Below, piece after piece: positions 1 to 11,640 of a DNA stretch of 64,000 nt. The position numbers and the translations under genes are program-made. Under the pieces are notes generated by a model. The model was not told the DNA's origin. It saw nothing but the letters and a program-made list of their open reading frames with translations, and ran no database searches. Each line of letters begins with the position of its first letter. Position 1 is the stretch's first letter. The DNA comes from Tretioscincus oriximinensis (lineage: Eukaryota; Chordata; Lepidosauria; Squamata; Gymnophthalmidae), in NCBI GenBank assembly GCA_022410635.1, contig JAJVDF010000591.1, positions 503,288 through 567,287 of the forward strand. Direction: 5' to 3'.

Positions 1-520
1 TGTGTCAAATGTTCAAATATTGTGAGATTTTCTGTGACCTGTTTTTATAGGTCGCTATTTTTTATTATTACTTTTTTAAAATATTGCATCCGGCTACTGA
101 CACGATTTTGGAATCAGCAGCAGAGTGACAATGGAGTTTTAGATTAGCGGTATATGCATTATATCACTGCATAATATCTGGGTTCCTAATTGGAATGATA
201 GATTTCTAATACCTGCTGTATTGGAAGGAAAGAGGAATCACTATTTCACACCAATTAAAGGTGTAAACTTCTATCTTGGATTTTATCTGGTAACTCTACC
301 AAGTCAGAGGTTTTCTGATAAAAAAAGTTGTGCGTAATAAACTTCTAAGTAGTTTTTTCATTAACTTTTTTCAAACACAGACCATGGCACCACCCAAGAA
401 CTTGTGCTGCATAGCTAAATAATTTTTGACTGTACTATCAATGTACCCAGTGATGACAAGGCTGTGAACCTTTCAAGATCTATTTCAAAGAAAAGGTGTT
501 AGCTTGGGCCCAGAAATTTA

Positions 521-638
521 GAAAGGAGGAGGAGGAGAAGAAGGAGAAGAAGGAGGAGAAGGAGAAGGAGAAGGAGAAGGAGGAGGAGAAGGAGAAGGAG
601 AAGAAGAAGAAGAAGAAGAAGAAGGAGGAGGAGGAGAA
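521..638. repeat. Purine microsatellite (GGA/GAA)n
   Basis: About 118 bp of mixed GGA and GAA triplets. It abuts the 3' tail side of the SINE at 640-932, so it probably grew from that tail. The Lys/Glu open frame across it is not a gene. Confidence 0.95.
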
Positions 639-639
639 A

Positions 640-932
640 TCAAGTTTTTACACCCCACTCTATTCCAGAGCGGCTTACAGAGTTAACTTTTGCCCAAAGG
701 CTTTCATTTTTATTCTCTTTCCCCATCAAGTTAATTATGGTATTCATTTATTTAATTGATATGCAAATTATGAATTTGCATTTCTTTCAAATAGCTGAGT
801 TGGCTAGAGCTACAAGTTAGTGGAAGGCACTCACTCCTCCCCACGTCCGACACAAGGCTTCAAAACCTGATCTCCCAGATGGAAGACTGTCTTCTTAGCG
901 ACTGAGCCATTCGTGCCTCTGTCTAGCAAGGT
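640..932 (-). mobile_element. tRNA-derived SINE, copy 1
   Basis: Aligns over its whole length with 18650-18942. The minus strand starts with a tRNA-like head (TGGCTCAGTCGCTAAGAAG, then a B-box-like GGTTTTGAAGCC) and ends in a pyrimidine-rich tail. Intronic, same strand as USP46. Confidence 0.7.
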
Positions 933-1305
933 AGCCTTTTTCTAAAGTGCTTAAAAACATTGTTAGACTTTTAGGATCTTGTCTATGTTTGTGGAGTAAT
1001 CTTTGTTTGGAACCTGGTTGGAGGAGGAACTTCTTTGCTTCTAGAAGAGGCTGTAAACTTCCTTCCTGTTAACTCACTTGAGAGGTCCTGTTTTCACAGG
1101 CTCAATAATGTGTTTTAGGGATTTGTTATATCACATCTACAGCACATTAGATGTGTTGCAAAAGACCTCTAAAAGGGGATTACTGAGATTTGTGCAAACA
1201 GGACCTGAATTTCAATGCACAAGAAAAGCACCATGATGAGAAACTAGGGTATCATTATGTATAGTGTCAATGTTATTGTTTGTTCCCATGGACAGTATAA
1301 ATAAA

Positions 1306-1350
1306 TGTGGTGGTGGTGGTGGTGACGATGATGATGATGATGATGATGAT
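1306..1350. repeat. (TGG)n(GAT)n microsatellite
   Basis: Direct reading: several TGG units followed by at least eight GAT units. Confidence 0.95.
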
Positions 1351-1573
1351 ATGTAGCCAAACCCAGCACAAATGATGCCTGTGAGATCCGATTAGTCCCA
1401 GAAGCCAGACTGGTGCATACTTATTGTTAGGAAGGCATGCTCAGATCTGAGGAACTCTGTGTTACCAACCCCATCTCTTGACTCACAGTCGTTCTGAATT
1501 CTGAACAGCTTCTTTAGAATCCCATAAAAAATGTCTTGATTCTGTCCTAGCTCTAATCTTCAAAGTGTATTCA

Positions 1574-1848
1574 GAACATAATAACATAAGAAGAGCCCTG
1601 CTGAATCAGGCAGGAGCCCATCTAATCCAGCATTTTGTCTCACACAATGGCCCACCAACTGCTCCTGGGCAGTCTGGAACAGAAGAAGGCAAAATTTTCA
1701 ACTGTTCTCGACGCCCTGCAAAAGGCATTTCAGGAATCCTGCCTGTTGCTCCATCTCAGAGGCAGTATCAAGACATCCATCCTAATAGCTGTTTATACCT
1801 TTAGCTTCCATGAACCTGTCTTAATACTGTCTTAAACTTAGGTATCGT
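1574..1848 (-). mobile_element. CR1/L2-like LINE, 3' end
   Basis: Begins with the CATAAGAAGAGCCCTGCTG motif, the reverse of the LINE 3' terminus, then the shared tail sequence found also near 53625, 38568, 31465 and 57255. 5'-truncated and non-coding. Confidence 0.8.
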
Positions 1849-3003
1849 CCCTCACAGATACTCACTATGGATTCAACTAGATTGATTTTGGAATCAACAG
1901 CAGAATGGCAATGAGGCTATTTATTTATTTTGATCTATACTGACAGTATTCCCACACTTGTAATTCCTGACTCAAACTTCTCAATATAAATTGTTTGTTA
2001 GATACTGTAGAAGAATTTTAAAGGTAGTGTTTATTCATGACACATATATCTTCCTTATAGATTAAAAGAAAGTGAAATGTTGATTTTAAAAAAAACCAAG
2101 TAAGGGAAAAGGCCTGAATCACTTGATTCAATTAACTAGCCTTTTCAATTCCTTGTGGAAATAAAAGTAATTAATACATAATTTATACAGTTATTATATG
2201 AATACCTTCTTTAATGCCAGCACTGTTACCCTGAGGAAAAGAACTATGTTGGAGGCTTAAACACAGAAGGTCTTTTCATCAAAAGACAACTAGAAGGAAG
2301 GAAAAACTGATGTAGGTATTAAGCATTGCCCCTAAATTGCTTCTGTTTGATTATTTCTTTTTCTAGTTTTTTCCACAGTTAAGCTCACAGGAAACCTCTC
2401 CAGTGTAACCATCATAATTTCCAAAATATATTTGAGGTTAATCTGGATTTCACTGTCATTTTATGTTAGCTGTGGATAAATGAAACATAGTGGCGATCAG
2501 AAGAAGAGCTTTCTGACATCACAGTTTATTCACATCCAATTGCTTTTTATAGCAAAGAGAAAAGCAGGAAATACTGCTGTAGCTTCTGGCTACATGTGAC
2601 CTGCTTGTTAAAAGCTTTTTATTAGCTGAGATGAGATGTCATTCTGATGACACAGAAGAGTTCAGCACAATTTGTAGAATTACAGGTGGTCCTTTGAAAA
2701 ACTGTATACAGAGTAAAGCTATGTTTAGATACAACTTAACATGCCTTACTTGCTAGGAGTTGCCAACAAAACCAATACAGTATTCCTTTTCCTTCCCTAA
2801 ATGCTCAAAGGGGGGCATTAATCTGAGAATGGGCAATTTCCACCTTGAATTCCCCCATTCTGAAAAGTCACCAACAGGACAATCCTTGGCATAGGATATC
2901 AATCCAATTTTGATTGAAAAGTCAGAGTTTTGGCCAGTTCTGTCTAATGCCAGAAATGTTTTTGGCAGCCACTTTTACAGGTCCTATAGATGAAGTTTGA
3001 ATG

Positions 3004-3270
3004 TTAGAATCATAGAATTGGAGGGAAACTTCGGGTGTGTGTGCCCTTTGCAAGATTCACAAACCATTCCAAATGATGGCTGTCCAATCTCTGTTTGAAG
3101 GTTTCCATCAGAGGAGAACTCAGATATCTTGTAATATCTAATCTGCATCTACTCCACTGCAATTTCATCCCATTGCTTTCAGTCCTTCCATGTGCCAGTA
3201 AGAATAAGGTTGATCCCACTGGTCTATGACAGTTATTATGTTTGTTCCTCAGTTTGGCTCCTCTGACTTT
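3004..3270 (-). mobile_element. CR1-type LINE, 3' end
   Basis: Starts AATCATAGAATTGGAGGG, the reverse of the CR1 terminal ATTCTATG unit, and continues with the tail that includes a TCTCTGTTTGAAGG segment shared with 21200-21330. Heavily decayed. Confidence 0.75.
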
Positions 3271-3921
3271 GTTCACAAAGCAGCAGTGATTATTTGATGA
3301 TCATGAGCTTCCGCTTTGGGATAACCCTAAATAACAGTGTGCCTATTCCACCCACATGAAAGAAGCAGTTCACACAATCAACACAATAACTGACTAAGCT
3401 AAGACCAGCATCCCACACCAGTTTACGATCCACAGCGTGTTCTGTGCACAATCAGTTCCAAGAGAAATGTTTGTTACATATTTGAAACAAGAACAGATAA
3501 AAGTTATCATACACTATAGTAATTGCCCATATTTTCATGATCAGATGAAGTTGTCTTATACTGTAATAACTTTCCATATTTTCATCATTCACAGTAGCTG
3601 CTGACTGCAACGTATGTTATCTCAAAAGTGAGTCCCACTGTCTTAAACTGGGAGTGCATCCAAATGGCTGCCTTTTGTAGTGCTGTTTGCTCATACTTTC
3701 CTTGTAGCTTTTCCAGTATAAAAGATTGACTCAAAAGGTGTACTTTCTAAATAAATATTTAATTTCCCTGCAATTGTTTCTTCTTCTACCTTCATCACTA
3801 TAATCAACATTGAAATTTGATTTATGCCACTTTTTCTGAATTGTTTTCTACAATTGTTGGGAGGCAAAAACCTAGATTTTATTTCAACATGATTTTCAAC
3901 AGCACTCTTGTAGTTGTTTAC

Positions 3922-3998
3922 CTTAAGCAATGAGTTATTGATGTGTTCTGCTCTACATCAACCGACAGATCAAGAAAATCTTCATCTTTGCTACTAAC
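3922..3998 (-). CDS. USP46: USP46 coding exon 5 (residues 188-212, plus two bases of codon 213)
   Basis: This 77-bp exon reads [11 protein letters not shown] then [14 protein letters not shown], and ends AG, the first two bases of an Arg codon. The acceptor AG is at 4000-3999 after a T-rich tract, and the donor GTAAAC starts at 3921. Phase 0 at the start fits the end of exon 4. The sequence matches the segment after the first zinc CxxC in USP46/USP12. It is too short to stand out as an ORF and was found by looking for the expected peptide. It is the last USP46 exon I can see in the window. Confidence 0.96.
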
Positions 3999-4728
3999 CT
4001 GTAACAAAAATTGAAAGATTTAAAATAAAACTGTGCAGGCTTTCAAACACATGACTTTTCTACATTAGTAAATAAAGCATGCCTACTATTGCGTCAGAAC
4101 AAAATCAAAACCTAGAAAACGATGGCAAATGTTGCAGAAAAATTAAAAGAAAAATAGAGGAAATAATATACCAGCACAAGAGTTTATGAGCTTCCGCTGT
4201 ATGAGTTAAATTCTTTACAAACACTCAGTTTTAGGCTGATATCCTGAAGCTAAGTGTTCAAAAATATTAGTTCTATTGCTTTACAAAATTTTGGTCCCAA
4301 TTAGCTTGTAAAGTTGGGGTTACCTGTATTAAAAGTCAAATGCCAAGGAGGTTATAGATGTCTGGGTCTGTCATTGAAAATTTGCTGGAAAAGGATGGAG
4401 CAGTTAGATCTGAAGGCAAGAAAAGTCTTAATGGCCCCTTCCAAATGGCTCCTGATTATCACACAACTAAGTGATGTTATATAAATGAATTATGTGATTA
4501 TCACTTGGCTGCCCAGAAGACTGGGCAGCAGTATGGTGAGCACACCATTTTACCTCTATCTGGTGTTTGGCATTTCGACAGCACAAAATACCCAATTGTG
4601 TGTAATTAGCCCTGTTTGTCAGCATTTGTTCATGTGCATTACTGGCATCTGCATCCAGATGGGTGCAACCATGTGATATAAGAGAAAAGTGCTATCAAAG
4701 CAGCTTTCCCCTGCTATTATTATATGAC

Positions 4729-4750
4729 ATGATATCACATGTGATATCAT
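4729..4750. repeat. Perfect 22-bp palindrome
   Basis: ATGATATCACA followed by its exact reverse complement, in AT-rich DNA, with imperfect extension on both sides. Could be the core of an old foldback element. Confidence 0.6.
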
Positions 4751-6199
4751 ATAATACCTTTATGCAATGCATGCCATTAAACAGTGCAACAATCACACTA
4801 CAGCCACGTTAATACTCATGCTAAAAATCTGTCTGGATGTAGCCTACATCTCAGGTAACATCCAACTGACTTGCAATATTAATATGAAATATTAACATAA
4901 TCAAGATGAAGAGCACAAGAGTTGGTGGCAAGCTCTGCATCCACTATATGGCTCACCCATAAGGGCCCTCTCCTAGGTTGCAGTGTTTTCTCTTGCTTAG
5001 GTGTGGCTTTTGGGATAGAACTTCCCAGTCCACACTAGCTCAAGGCCGGGGAATGAAAATTTCTATGCAAGGACACTTGACAAGGCTCTGGAAATGGGTC
5101 CCTGAATTGCTTATTTTTGGAGACTAGAAAAAACTGCTGCAGTCTGGTTGGTCCTTTTGCTACCATTTCACTGCAGGGCAGTTGCAATTTGCCATAATTC
5201 CAGAGCAGATTTTTCTGTTCTGAAAAGAGAACACTCTCAAGAATGGATTCTATCCCCACAGGTGGACTGAGCACTCATGCTAAGCAATCAGTGCCCTCCG
5301 ACTCTCTTTTGATATAAATGTGCTCATGCCAGGAGTTAATTTATTTATACTTATACCCCACTCTATACCTGAAGATCTTGGATGTAGAGTGAGACCTTTG
5401 GATTCTTAGGGCAAGACCTAAACAGAAGGTCTTTCCGGAGGCACAATCAGCCAAATTTTACTGAAATTGGTTCTTCAGGAGCAAGATAATTTTTGAAACT
5501 GTTATTACCACAATCTGCAGGACTTTCCTAAGCAACAAAAATAATTCAAGATGTAAAGGGAGAAAACTGTAAGCTTACAACTGTAACACTGACTCCAGGA
5601 AGTAGTGGTTCAGTGGTGGTGATGAGACACAAAACACTAAGGAAAATCTATGACCCCTTTTTTCCAGTGCTATCTGATCCAGGCCTTTCACTTACAGCTC
5701 ATTTTAGGCAAGGGAATGTATACTGGAAACACCAAGCATAAAGCACATCTGCACCGCAAGACGCAGTACAGCCTTTAACGCATATTAATTAACTGAAAGT
5801 GAAGAATGAAGTCGTGCGTGTCTCCAATTCTGAATGAAAAAAGTCTACCATATTACCCAAAAAGCTTTTTGGGAAAAGGAAACCGATTGCTTGCGATGTG
5901 AAAAATGTATGCATGTAATTCTAAAGTGAAATGGAAAAGTCATTTTGGTGGCACATATACATTTATAGCACCACAACAAACCATCTGCTGTAGGTTAAGA
6001 AGCTGGTTTGGATAGAACTGGTGCCTGTCTTTTATGGTTGACAAATGGTTAAAATAATCATTTTTGCTTTTCAAAAATCCTAAAGACATGCGTTATTAGC
6101 TTACATTCATTTACAAGATCCATTGTGAGAGAATTTCTAGCAAGGGGGTCACATATCACAGTAGAGATTAATGAGAAAAAAGGAGAAGTAGCATGACAT

Positions 6200-6425
6200 T
6201 TCTACCACTTGTCTACAAGTCTACTTCTTGTCTGTAGCAAGAAAAGCCTATTTTTCACTTCAAAGAAATAGCTGTGTCAATTCCCCTCGATCACATTAGT
6301 TAATTCCTGCATTCAGCTTCCTACATAAAGTCTGTCCCTAGCACTTGACTCCTAGCAACTGAAGAAGTAGACTTGTCTATGAAAGCTCATGAAAACTTAT
6401 CTTCCTTTTGTTAATCTCCAAAGTC
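6200..6425. mobile_element. Foldback family A, degraded copy
   Basis: Contains GAAGAAGTAGACTTGTCTA and AAAGAAATAGCTGTGT, hallmarks of the family whose best copy is 11426-11640. The arms are scrambled and partial. Confidence 0.5.
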
Positions 6426-6573
6426 TCTCTTTCTTATGTTTCATTTGTTAGTCTCTACAAGATTCCATTATTAAAAATATCCATTGCTCTTAAACACCTT
6501 CATAAACAACATGCAACTAACAGTATTTATAGATTGTATAGCTGCTTGCAAATAAAAAGTCAACCGTGCTTAC

Positions 6574-6803
6574 AGTTTCACAGTTCAAACATCTTGTTTC
6601 ATTAGTTAGAGTTCCCTGAAAAATCTCATGCACCCAGGTGAGTTCTTGTTTATTGTTCTCATCAGCTTCGTTAATGTTGCCATTTTTCAATTTGCCATTT
6701 TGCTTTTCTTGCTTCTTCTCCTCCTGCAGAATGTCAGCGACAGTGTTCAATAAGTAGTTTAAAAACTCATGGGCATCCTGCTGCATGTAGTTGTCAAAGA
6801 GAT
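6574..6803 (-). CDS. USP46: USP46 coding exon 4, QQD box and first zinc-finger half (residues 111-187)
   Basis: This 230-bp exon completes codon 111 and adds 76 codons, from [13 protein letters not shown] to RCLNCET. QQDAHEF is the conserved USP QQD box. The CxxC at residues 182 and 185 (codons 6589-6591 and 6580-6582) is the first half of the structural zinc site in the fingers; the second CxxC should be on a missing exon. The linker reads [17 protein letters not shown], close to mammalian USP46 and unlike USP12, so it decides between the paralogues. The acceptor AG is at 6805-6804 after a pyrimidine tract. The donor is GTAAGC at 6573; reading through it gives a false extension of about 17 residues. 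Confidence 0.98.
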
Positions 6804-7807
6804 CTGTAAAAGGAGAAGGGTGTATGTTTTCCTGTCTTCTGAAATCAGGATGGCATCAGAGCATCACTATCAGACCACATAATCAAAGGCTATAGTGTGC
6901 AGCAGTAGAAGATCCTCTAGGAGGTTAAGACTCATACGTTCAGTGGGCACTCTTTACATGACAAACACCAAAATACATCCTCTTCTTTGCCTCAAAGGCC
7001 ACATGGAACTTGCCAAAAGCAAATGTGTGGCATTTCCAAGAATCAATCTTGAGAAGATTACGTCTATTGTCTTTACAGAAACAGCAGAAACAGGGTTTAC
7101 AACATCATTCAGAGAAAGACAGTAGGGCAAATCAGAGATTAGAAAGAAATGCCAAGGAAGTTTTGAGGCCAGAAGAAAGGAATAAGACAGGCTGTGGCTT
7201 CACTCATAAAACTTAAGACAACAGCTAATGTATACAATAAATCATTAAGCACATTCATACACTAACATGTGTGGAGAGAAGGAGAATGCAGCAGGGTTGG
7301 TGCTTCTTCTGAGGCATCTATTCTGGCCCTTCCCCATGTTGTATATGGAGACACAACCTTACATTGCAGGAGTGGCTACCTTATCTGTCTGTCTGTTGAC
7401 AGGAAACCAAGGAGGACTGGATTCCATCTCCATAATGCACTGAGACACCAAACCTTACATCAATCTCTCTGTCAATCTGTTCATCCTTTTCTCATTTTCT
7501 TCTTTAATGGATAGCTTAAATTAGCTGCAAATGAGAAGATAAGAAACACTACTTCTTGACTATCTCCTGAGTCCTGCTTACTCATCTGATTTTAAATCTT
7601 CTTCAGTCCATCCTTATTAGTACCTCCTCAAATTCAATAGCCCACACCCAGTATTTGAAATCAGTTTTTACTATAGACTAAAAGTCTACTACTCTGGACT
7701 TCCCTCAGTATATATAATATTTTGCCTGAATTCATGTTCCCAGCATAACCTGTGTCCAAGCAAGCAGTGTTCCTACCTCTTATGGGTCAATCACCCAATG
7801 AGTAAGG

Positions 7808-7963
7808 GTGATAAACTAGTGCAACAGGTTACCACAGGAGGTGGTGAGTTCTCCTTTGCTGGAAGTCTTCAAACAGAGGCTGGACAGTTTAATGAATCCT
7901 CTATTTAGCAGAGGGTTGGACCCAATGACTCTACAGCACTCTTCCAACTCTATGATTTTATGT
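7808..7963 (+). mobile_element. CR1-type LINE, 3' end
   Basis: Tail sequence ending GACTCTACAGCACTC then TTCCAACTCTATGATTTTAT, the typical CR1 terminus. About 155 bp, no coding capacity. Confidence 0.75.
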
Positions 7964-8183
7964 CACCCTCTTCTCATTCTCCCCACATTAGTATCCATCT
8001 CTATCTCCTCTTTACTTCACCTTAGTTCTAATCTACTTCATGTTCATTCCACCCTATGTTCGAACATTTGCACAACATAATTAATGTTAAAGATGTCATC
8101 TCATGCAAAACACACTGCTGTCATGGATCAGCTTTGCACAAAAGAACTGCTGCAATGTATCAATATACTGGATATCAAACATC

Positions 8184-8452
8184 AAACAGAATTTACTTCC
8201 TGAAGAGGTAGTGGTAGCTAATAGCTTGGATAGCTTCAAGACAGGACCAGACAGGTTTATGGACACCAAGGGCATGGAGCAACAGGTAGGACTCCTGAAA
8301 TATCATTTGCAGGGAATCATGAACAGGTGCATGTTTTGCTTTCCTCTGTTCAGACTGCACAGGTGCATCTGGTGGGCCTCTGTGTGAGACAGAATGCTGG
8401 ACTAGATAGTTCTCTGGCCCGATCCAGTATGGCTCTTCTTATGTTCTAACAC
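8184..8452 (+). mobile_element. CR1/L2-like LINE, 3' end
   Basis: Translates in part to LLPEEVVVANSLDSFKTG, the C-terminus of the LINE reverse transcriptase protein also visible at about 53760-54009, followed by the shared 3' UTR ending GTATGGCTCTTCTTATGTTC. Confidence 0.85.
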
Positions 8453-8719
8453 ACCCATTGCCTTCATCTGGGCACTGATGCTAGGGCCCAAAGGGTGGAA
8501 ATGATGAAGTGAGATCTTAGACTGAGGACATGTACAGTGGAAAGGGGTGCAACCAGATCTGACACGTCCCAGTCAGTTTCGCCAAATAATGTGTTAATTA
8601 TAGATGTGTAACCAGGGCCCAGGCGAGTCGGATACCTAAGTCCAGACAAGTCTTGTGGCTCTTTTGTCCTCTGTCTTTATGGCACTGACTGAAGTGACAA
8701 CTGTTTATCCTATACATAC

Positions 8720-8933
8720 CGTTTTCTTTTCGTAATCGTGAGATGAATTTTTTGGGTGGGATCACTCCAACTTTCTTCTTCTGTGTAGCAATACTATGGA
8801 AAAGGTCTGCTAGACAAGTCAAGAGGTTTTCCTTCTTTTTCTGTTGGGCCTTGTACGCCAAAACATTTTCTCGAAATGGTCGGCAAAAATACAGTGCTTG
8901 GAGAACAGAATTACAGTAACATGTATTTCCAAA
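8720..8933 (-). CDS. USP46: USP46 coding exon 3, catalytic Cys box (residues 40-110)
   Basis: This 214-bp exon encodes 71 residues from [12 protein letters not shown] to SRLRKEN plus the first base of codon 111. The Cys in NTCYCNS is the USP nucleophile. Counting from the start Met gives Cys44 (codon 8919-8921), the expected number for USP46. The exon covers the thumb and fingers start of the USP fold. Residues 91-93 are three consecutive Lys (8772-8780); in mice, loss of one Lys at position 92 is linked to altered immobility behaviour (from memory). The acceptor AG is at 8935-8934 and the donor GTATGT starts at 8719. Reading past the donor gives GMYRINS, an intronic artefact. No frame disruption is seen. 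Confidence 0.98.
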
Positions 8934-10199
8934 CTACAAAAAAATAGAGAGAAGAAACAATGATGTTCTCCTTGAAAAGGTCAAACATTCCACCACATCC
9001 TGGGTATTTCTCCCTCTTTTCCCAACTATTAACCGAATGTCAAGATGCCTGTGTTCAGAATTATAAATATGATTTATTTAACAATGGGTGAAAACTGCCT
9101 AATGAATGAAAGGCAGTTTACATTTTAGCAGTGTATTGAAAGTTCTCATATATAGTATCAAAGGCATTCCAAATGTCTTGATTGTGAGCCCTTTACTATG
9201 TGACCTTTTCTGCACATTAAATTTACAATAGCCGTTAATAAGTCCAAGGTAGGATTGGTCTCCAAAGTAGGGTTTCCATATGCCAGGTGTGTTCAAATGT
9301 TCCTGAAGTATAACTTCCAAAATTCCATTCCATTCAACGCACGAAACAGATTGCTGGGAGTTGCAGTTCTGGAATATCTGGAGAACTACCATTGGGACAC
9401 TCTGCCATATGCCACAGACTGTACCGACAATCCACCTTGTAATGGTGTTGACCAAGTTCTAAACCTAAAGGTCAACAATTATTGAAGTGGTGGTGGAATG
9501 GAGTAGACTGTACATTCTGTTCTGGTTTGAGACGATGGGGTTATACAAAGCACATTCCAATGTGTTTATCCAATTCTTCTGAAAAACAAAGAGCATGATT
9601 ATGGCTTCCTAGATGTTCTTTTATAGAAATGGGGAGCCACATGATAATATTTGAGGCACAAAAAGAAGTGTGTGCATGTGTCTGTGTGAACATACATATA
9701 TGCAATCACTCTGACAATCAACAGACTACACTGTCACCATCTGAATACATGGAGGCAGATGACTTGATAGCTTGACCATATTCAATGAATGGCCATAGTC
9801 TATGCCATATAAAATGCACCTATAATCTCCCATGGAATATTTAAGAAAGATCATGTATGATCATTTTAGAAGAAACTATTTTGCAAGAAGTGTGGATCTT
9901 AGGGGGATACATTGTATGGAAATTAGAACAAAATATGTTAATCACCCCATTCCACATGTGTTCAAATCAAGGAGATGATATTAAAGGATTTCTTGGTTTA
10001 TTATGCATGGAATATTTGACTTTGGAAATTTAAGTGAGCATAACATATCTTGTTCTCCTTTCCATACGACTATCCTAGCTTCTGGAAAACCTCTGGGAAG
10101 GCAAAACAGACTGGAAAGAATACATAGTTGTCCAGGATGTGCAGTCACCAGAAACATCAGTTTTTGCCACAGATATTGCAGCAATATAATTGTACTTAC
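8934..10199 (-). other. USP46: USP46 intron 2
   Basis: 1266 bp. A stretch near 9340-9400 resembles a degraded interspersed repeat, but not clearly enough to name. Nothing else seen. Confidence 0.9.
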
Positions 10200-10280
10200 A
10201 TTGACCAATCCAAAGTAGTGCTCATTGATTGGAAATTGCTCTGGTCCAATGTCTTTTTCCAGAGCAGAGGCATTGGTGCC
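10200..10280 (-). CDS. USP46: USP46 coding exon 2 (residues 13-39)
   Basis: This 81-bp exon encodes 27 residues starting [10 protein letters not shown] and ending HYFGLVN, and matches the segment before the USP catalytic box. The acceptor AG is at 10282-10281 and the donor GTAAGT starts at 10199; both are strong. It is phase 0 at both ends, so it could be skipped without a frameshift. Skipping would join Met12 to Phe40 and remove the G-L-V-N that leads into the Cys box. No substitution that would disturb function is evident. Confidence 0.97.
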
Positions 10281-11425
10281 CTAGAAAGAGGAAATAAGCA
10301 ATTATTATCATGTACATTATTATTACTATCATGTAGATAATTGGGATGAGATTTTTACTTGCAAAGAGGGAGACAATATGTTTTTGAACATTTAGCTTTA
10401 GGATAACTGAGGACTTATAAAGTTGGAACTCATAAAGTGGGCTTTACTTGTAATTAATTTTTTTCTAGAAGCAAACGTTTCTCTCTGTTCTCCCCGCACC
10501 AATCTTACCCAAAGGGCTTCTACTATATTTTGTATGCCCCTGGATCTTTACAGTCACAATCAAAGGTTTAAAACTCTGAAAATCATTGTGACTCAGAATA
10601 TGACCTCTGTAAATATTTGCATAAGAAACAAAGCTAAAATCTGGCTTTCCGTGAAGGTTACATGAAGTGTGAATTGAAAGCAGAGTCCAGGATTTTTCAT
10701 CTTTCATTTTAACAACATAAAGCATTGTGACAGACTACCAAGGCATGCTCAGCCTACCCCCATTAACTGTCACCATCTGTTTCACAGATGATCTATACCA
10801 ACAAGCATCTTCTAGGTTTTTCCAGTGTTAACAGGCCTTATTCCTGCGATCTTATCTAACATTTTCTTATCGTGCCTGCCTGATTTGCAAGGCTTGGAAG
10901 AGGGGAATGGTAAGAATTCCCTTCTCACTAGGATATAAGGACAACTCTGATGTTTCTCAATTAAAAAATGCCTCCTTTAGTTTTAGAAACCTGGAACAGC
11001 TGAATGAAAACCAGATGAGATCATTGCAGGATGATTGGAAGCTTCAAATCTAAACCAATCTGCCTTGAAGGGACAGTCAGGAATACAGCTAGTGTGTACA
11101 GGAACAAGAAAGAGGGACTTATATTATCATTGGACCGTGTCATGTCATATTTGGTTACTTACAGCCGAAGTTCACAACATCCGACAGCAAAAAACGTGAA
11201 CGCAAACTGACACAGTGAGGTTTAGCTGCAACCTTGGTTTTAGCAATATTATAAATTCAATGGTTCAGCAGGGCTTACTGATGTGTTACTAGAGTTATTA
11301 ATTTAACTGCTGCTACTAAAAATTGAGCTGCTACTAAAGAGAATAGAAATATAACATGTGGATCTTAACATCGGTCAAATTATAGCAGACATACACTGCC
11401 ATAACACATACACAAATCAGGAGAA

Positions 11426-11640
11426 TAATTTCAGAGAAATAGCCGTGTTAGTCTAGTAGAAAGTCTAGCAAAGGAGCTAGCAGCACTTTGAGACTAACTT
11501 GAGAAAAGTGGGTGGCATAAGCTTTTGTAGACACGTCTACTTCTTCAGATGCATCTGAAGAAGTAGACGTGTCTATGAAAGCTTATGCCCCCCACTTTTC
11601 TCAAGTTAGTCTCAAAGTGCTGCTAGCTCTTTTGCAGGAG
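11426..11640. mobile_element. Foldback family A, best copy (about 83-bp arms)
   Basis: A nearly perfect inverted repeat: arms about 11469-11551 and 11552-11634, with the central 46 bp (11529-11574) perfectly palindromic around CAGATGCATCTG. Outside the left arm is AGAGAAATAGCCGTGTTAGT, shared by other copies. No coding capacity; a non-autonomous DNA element by structure. Superfamily not determined. Confidence 0.85.

Larger units (their letters stand above)
1..3921 (-). other. USP46: USP46 intron 5 (partial)
   Basis: Intronic sequence running off the left edge. It holds a purine microsatellite with a tRNA-type SINE (521-932), a GGT/GAT microsatellite (1306-1350) and two LINE 3' ends (about 1574-1848 and 3004-3270). 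The rest, including 1860-3000 and 3280-3900, is AT-rich with nothing I recognise. I looked for the next USP46 exon (the second zinc CxxC) and did not find it. Confidence 0.85.
3999..6573 (-). other. USP46: USP46 intron 4
   Basis: 2575 bp. Contains a 22-bp perfect palindrome at 4729-4750, a short SINE-tail-like fragment near 5335-5385 (reverse orientation), and a degraded foldback element at about 6200-6425. Otherwise no feature seen. Confidence 0.9.
6804..8719 (-). other. USP46: USP46 intron 3
   Basis: 1916 bp. Holds a CR1 LINE 3' end (7808-7963) and a second LINE 3' end (8184-8452), both on the plus strand and so antisense to USP46. 6810-7800 shows nothing recognisable. Confidence 0.9.

Noticed and set aside
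496..759. Lys/Glu-rich open frame
   Set aside because: It is the GGA/GAA microsatellite and the SINE beside it.
1..3921. Search for USP46 exon 6
   Set aside because: No match to the expected second zinc CxxC segment or the KRFKYM region was found, so it is assumed to lie outside the window.
9099..9455. 118-codon minus-strand frame in USP46 intron 2
   Set aside because: It lies between exons 2 and 3, which join in phase without it, and it has no splice sites or homology I recognise.
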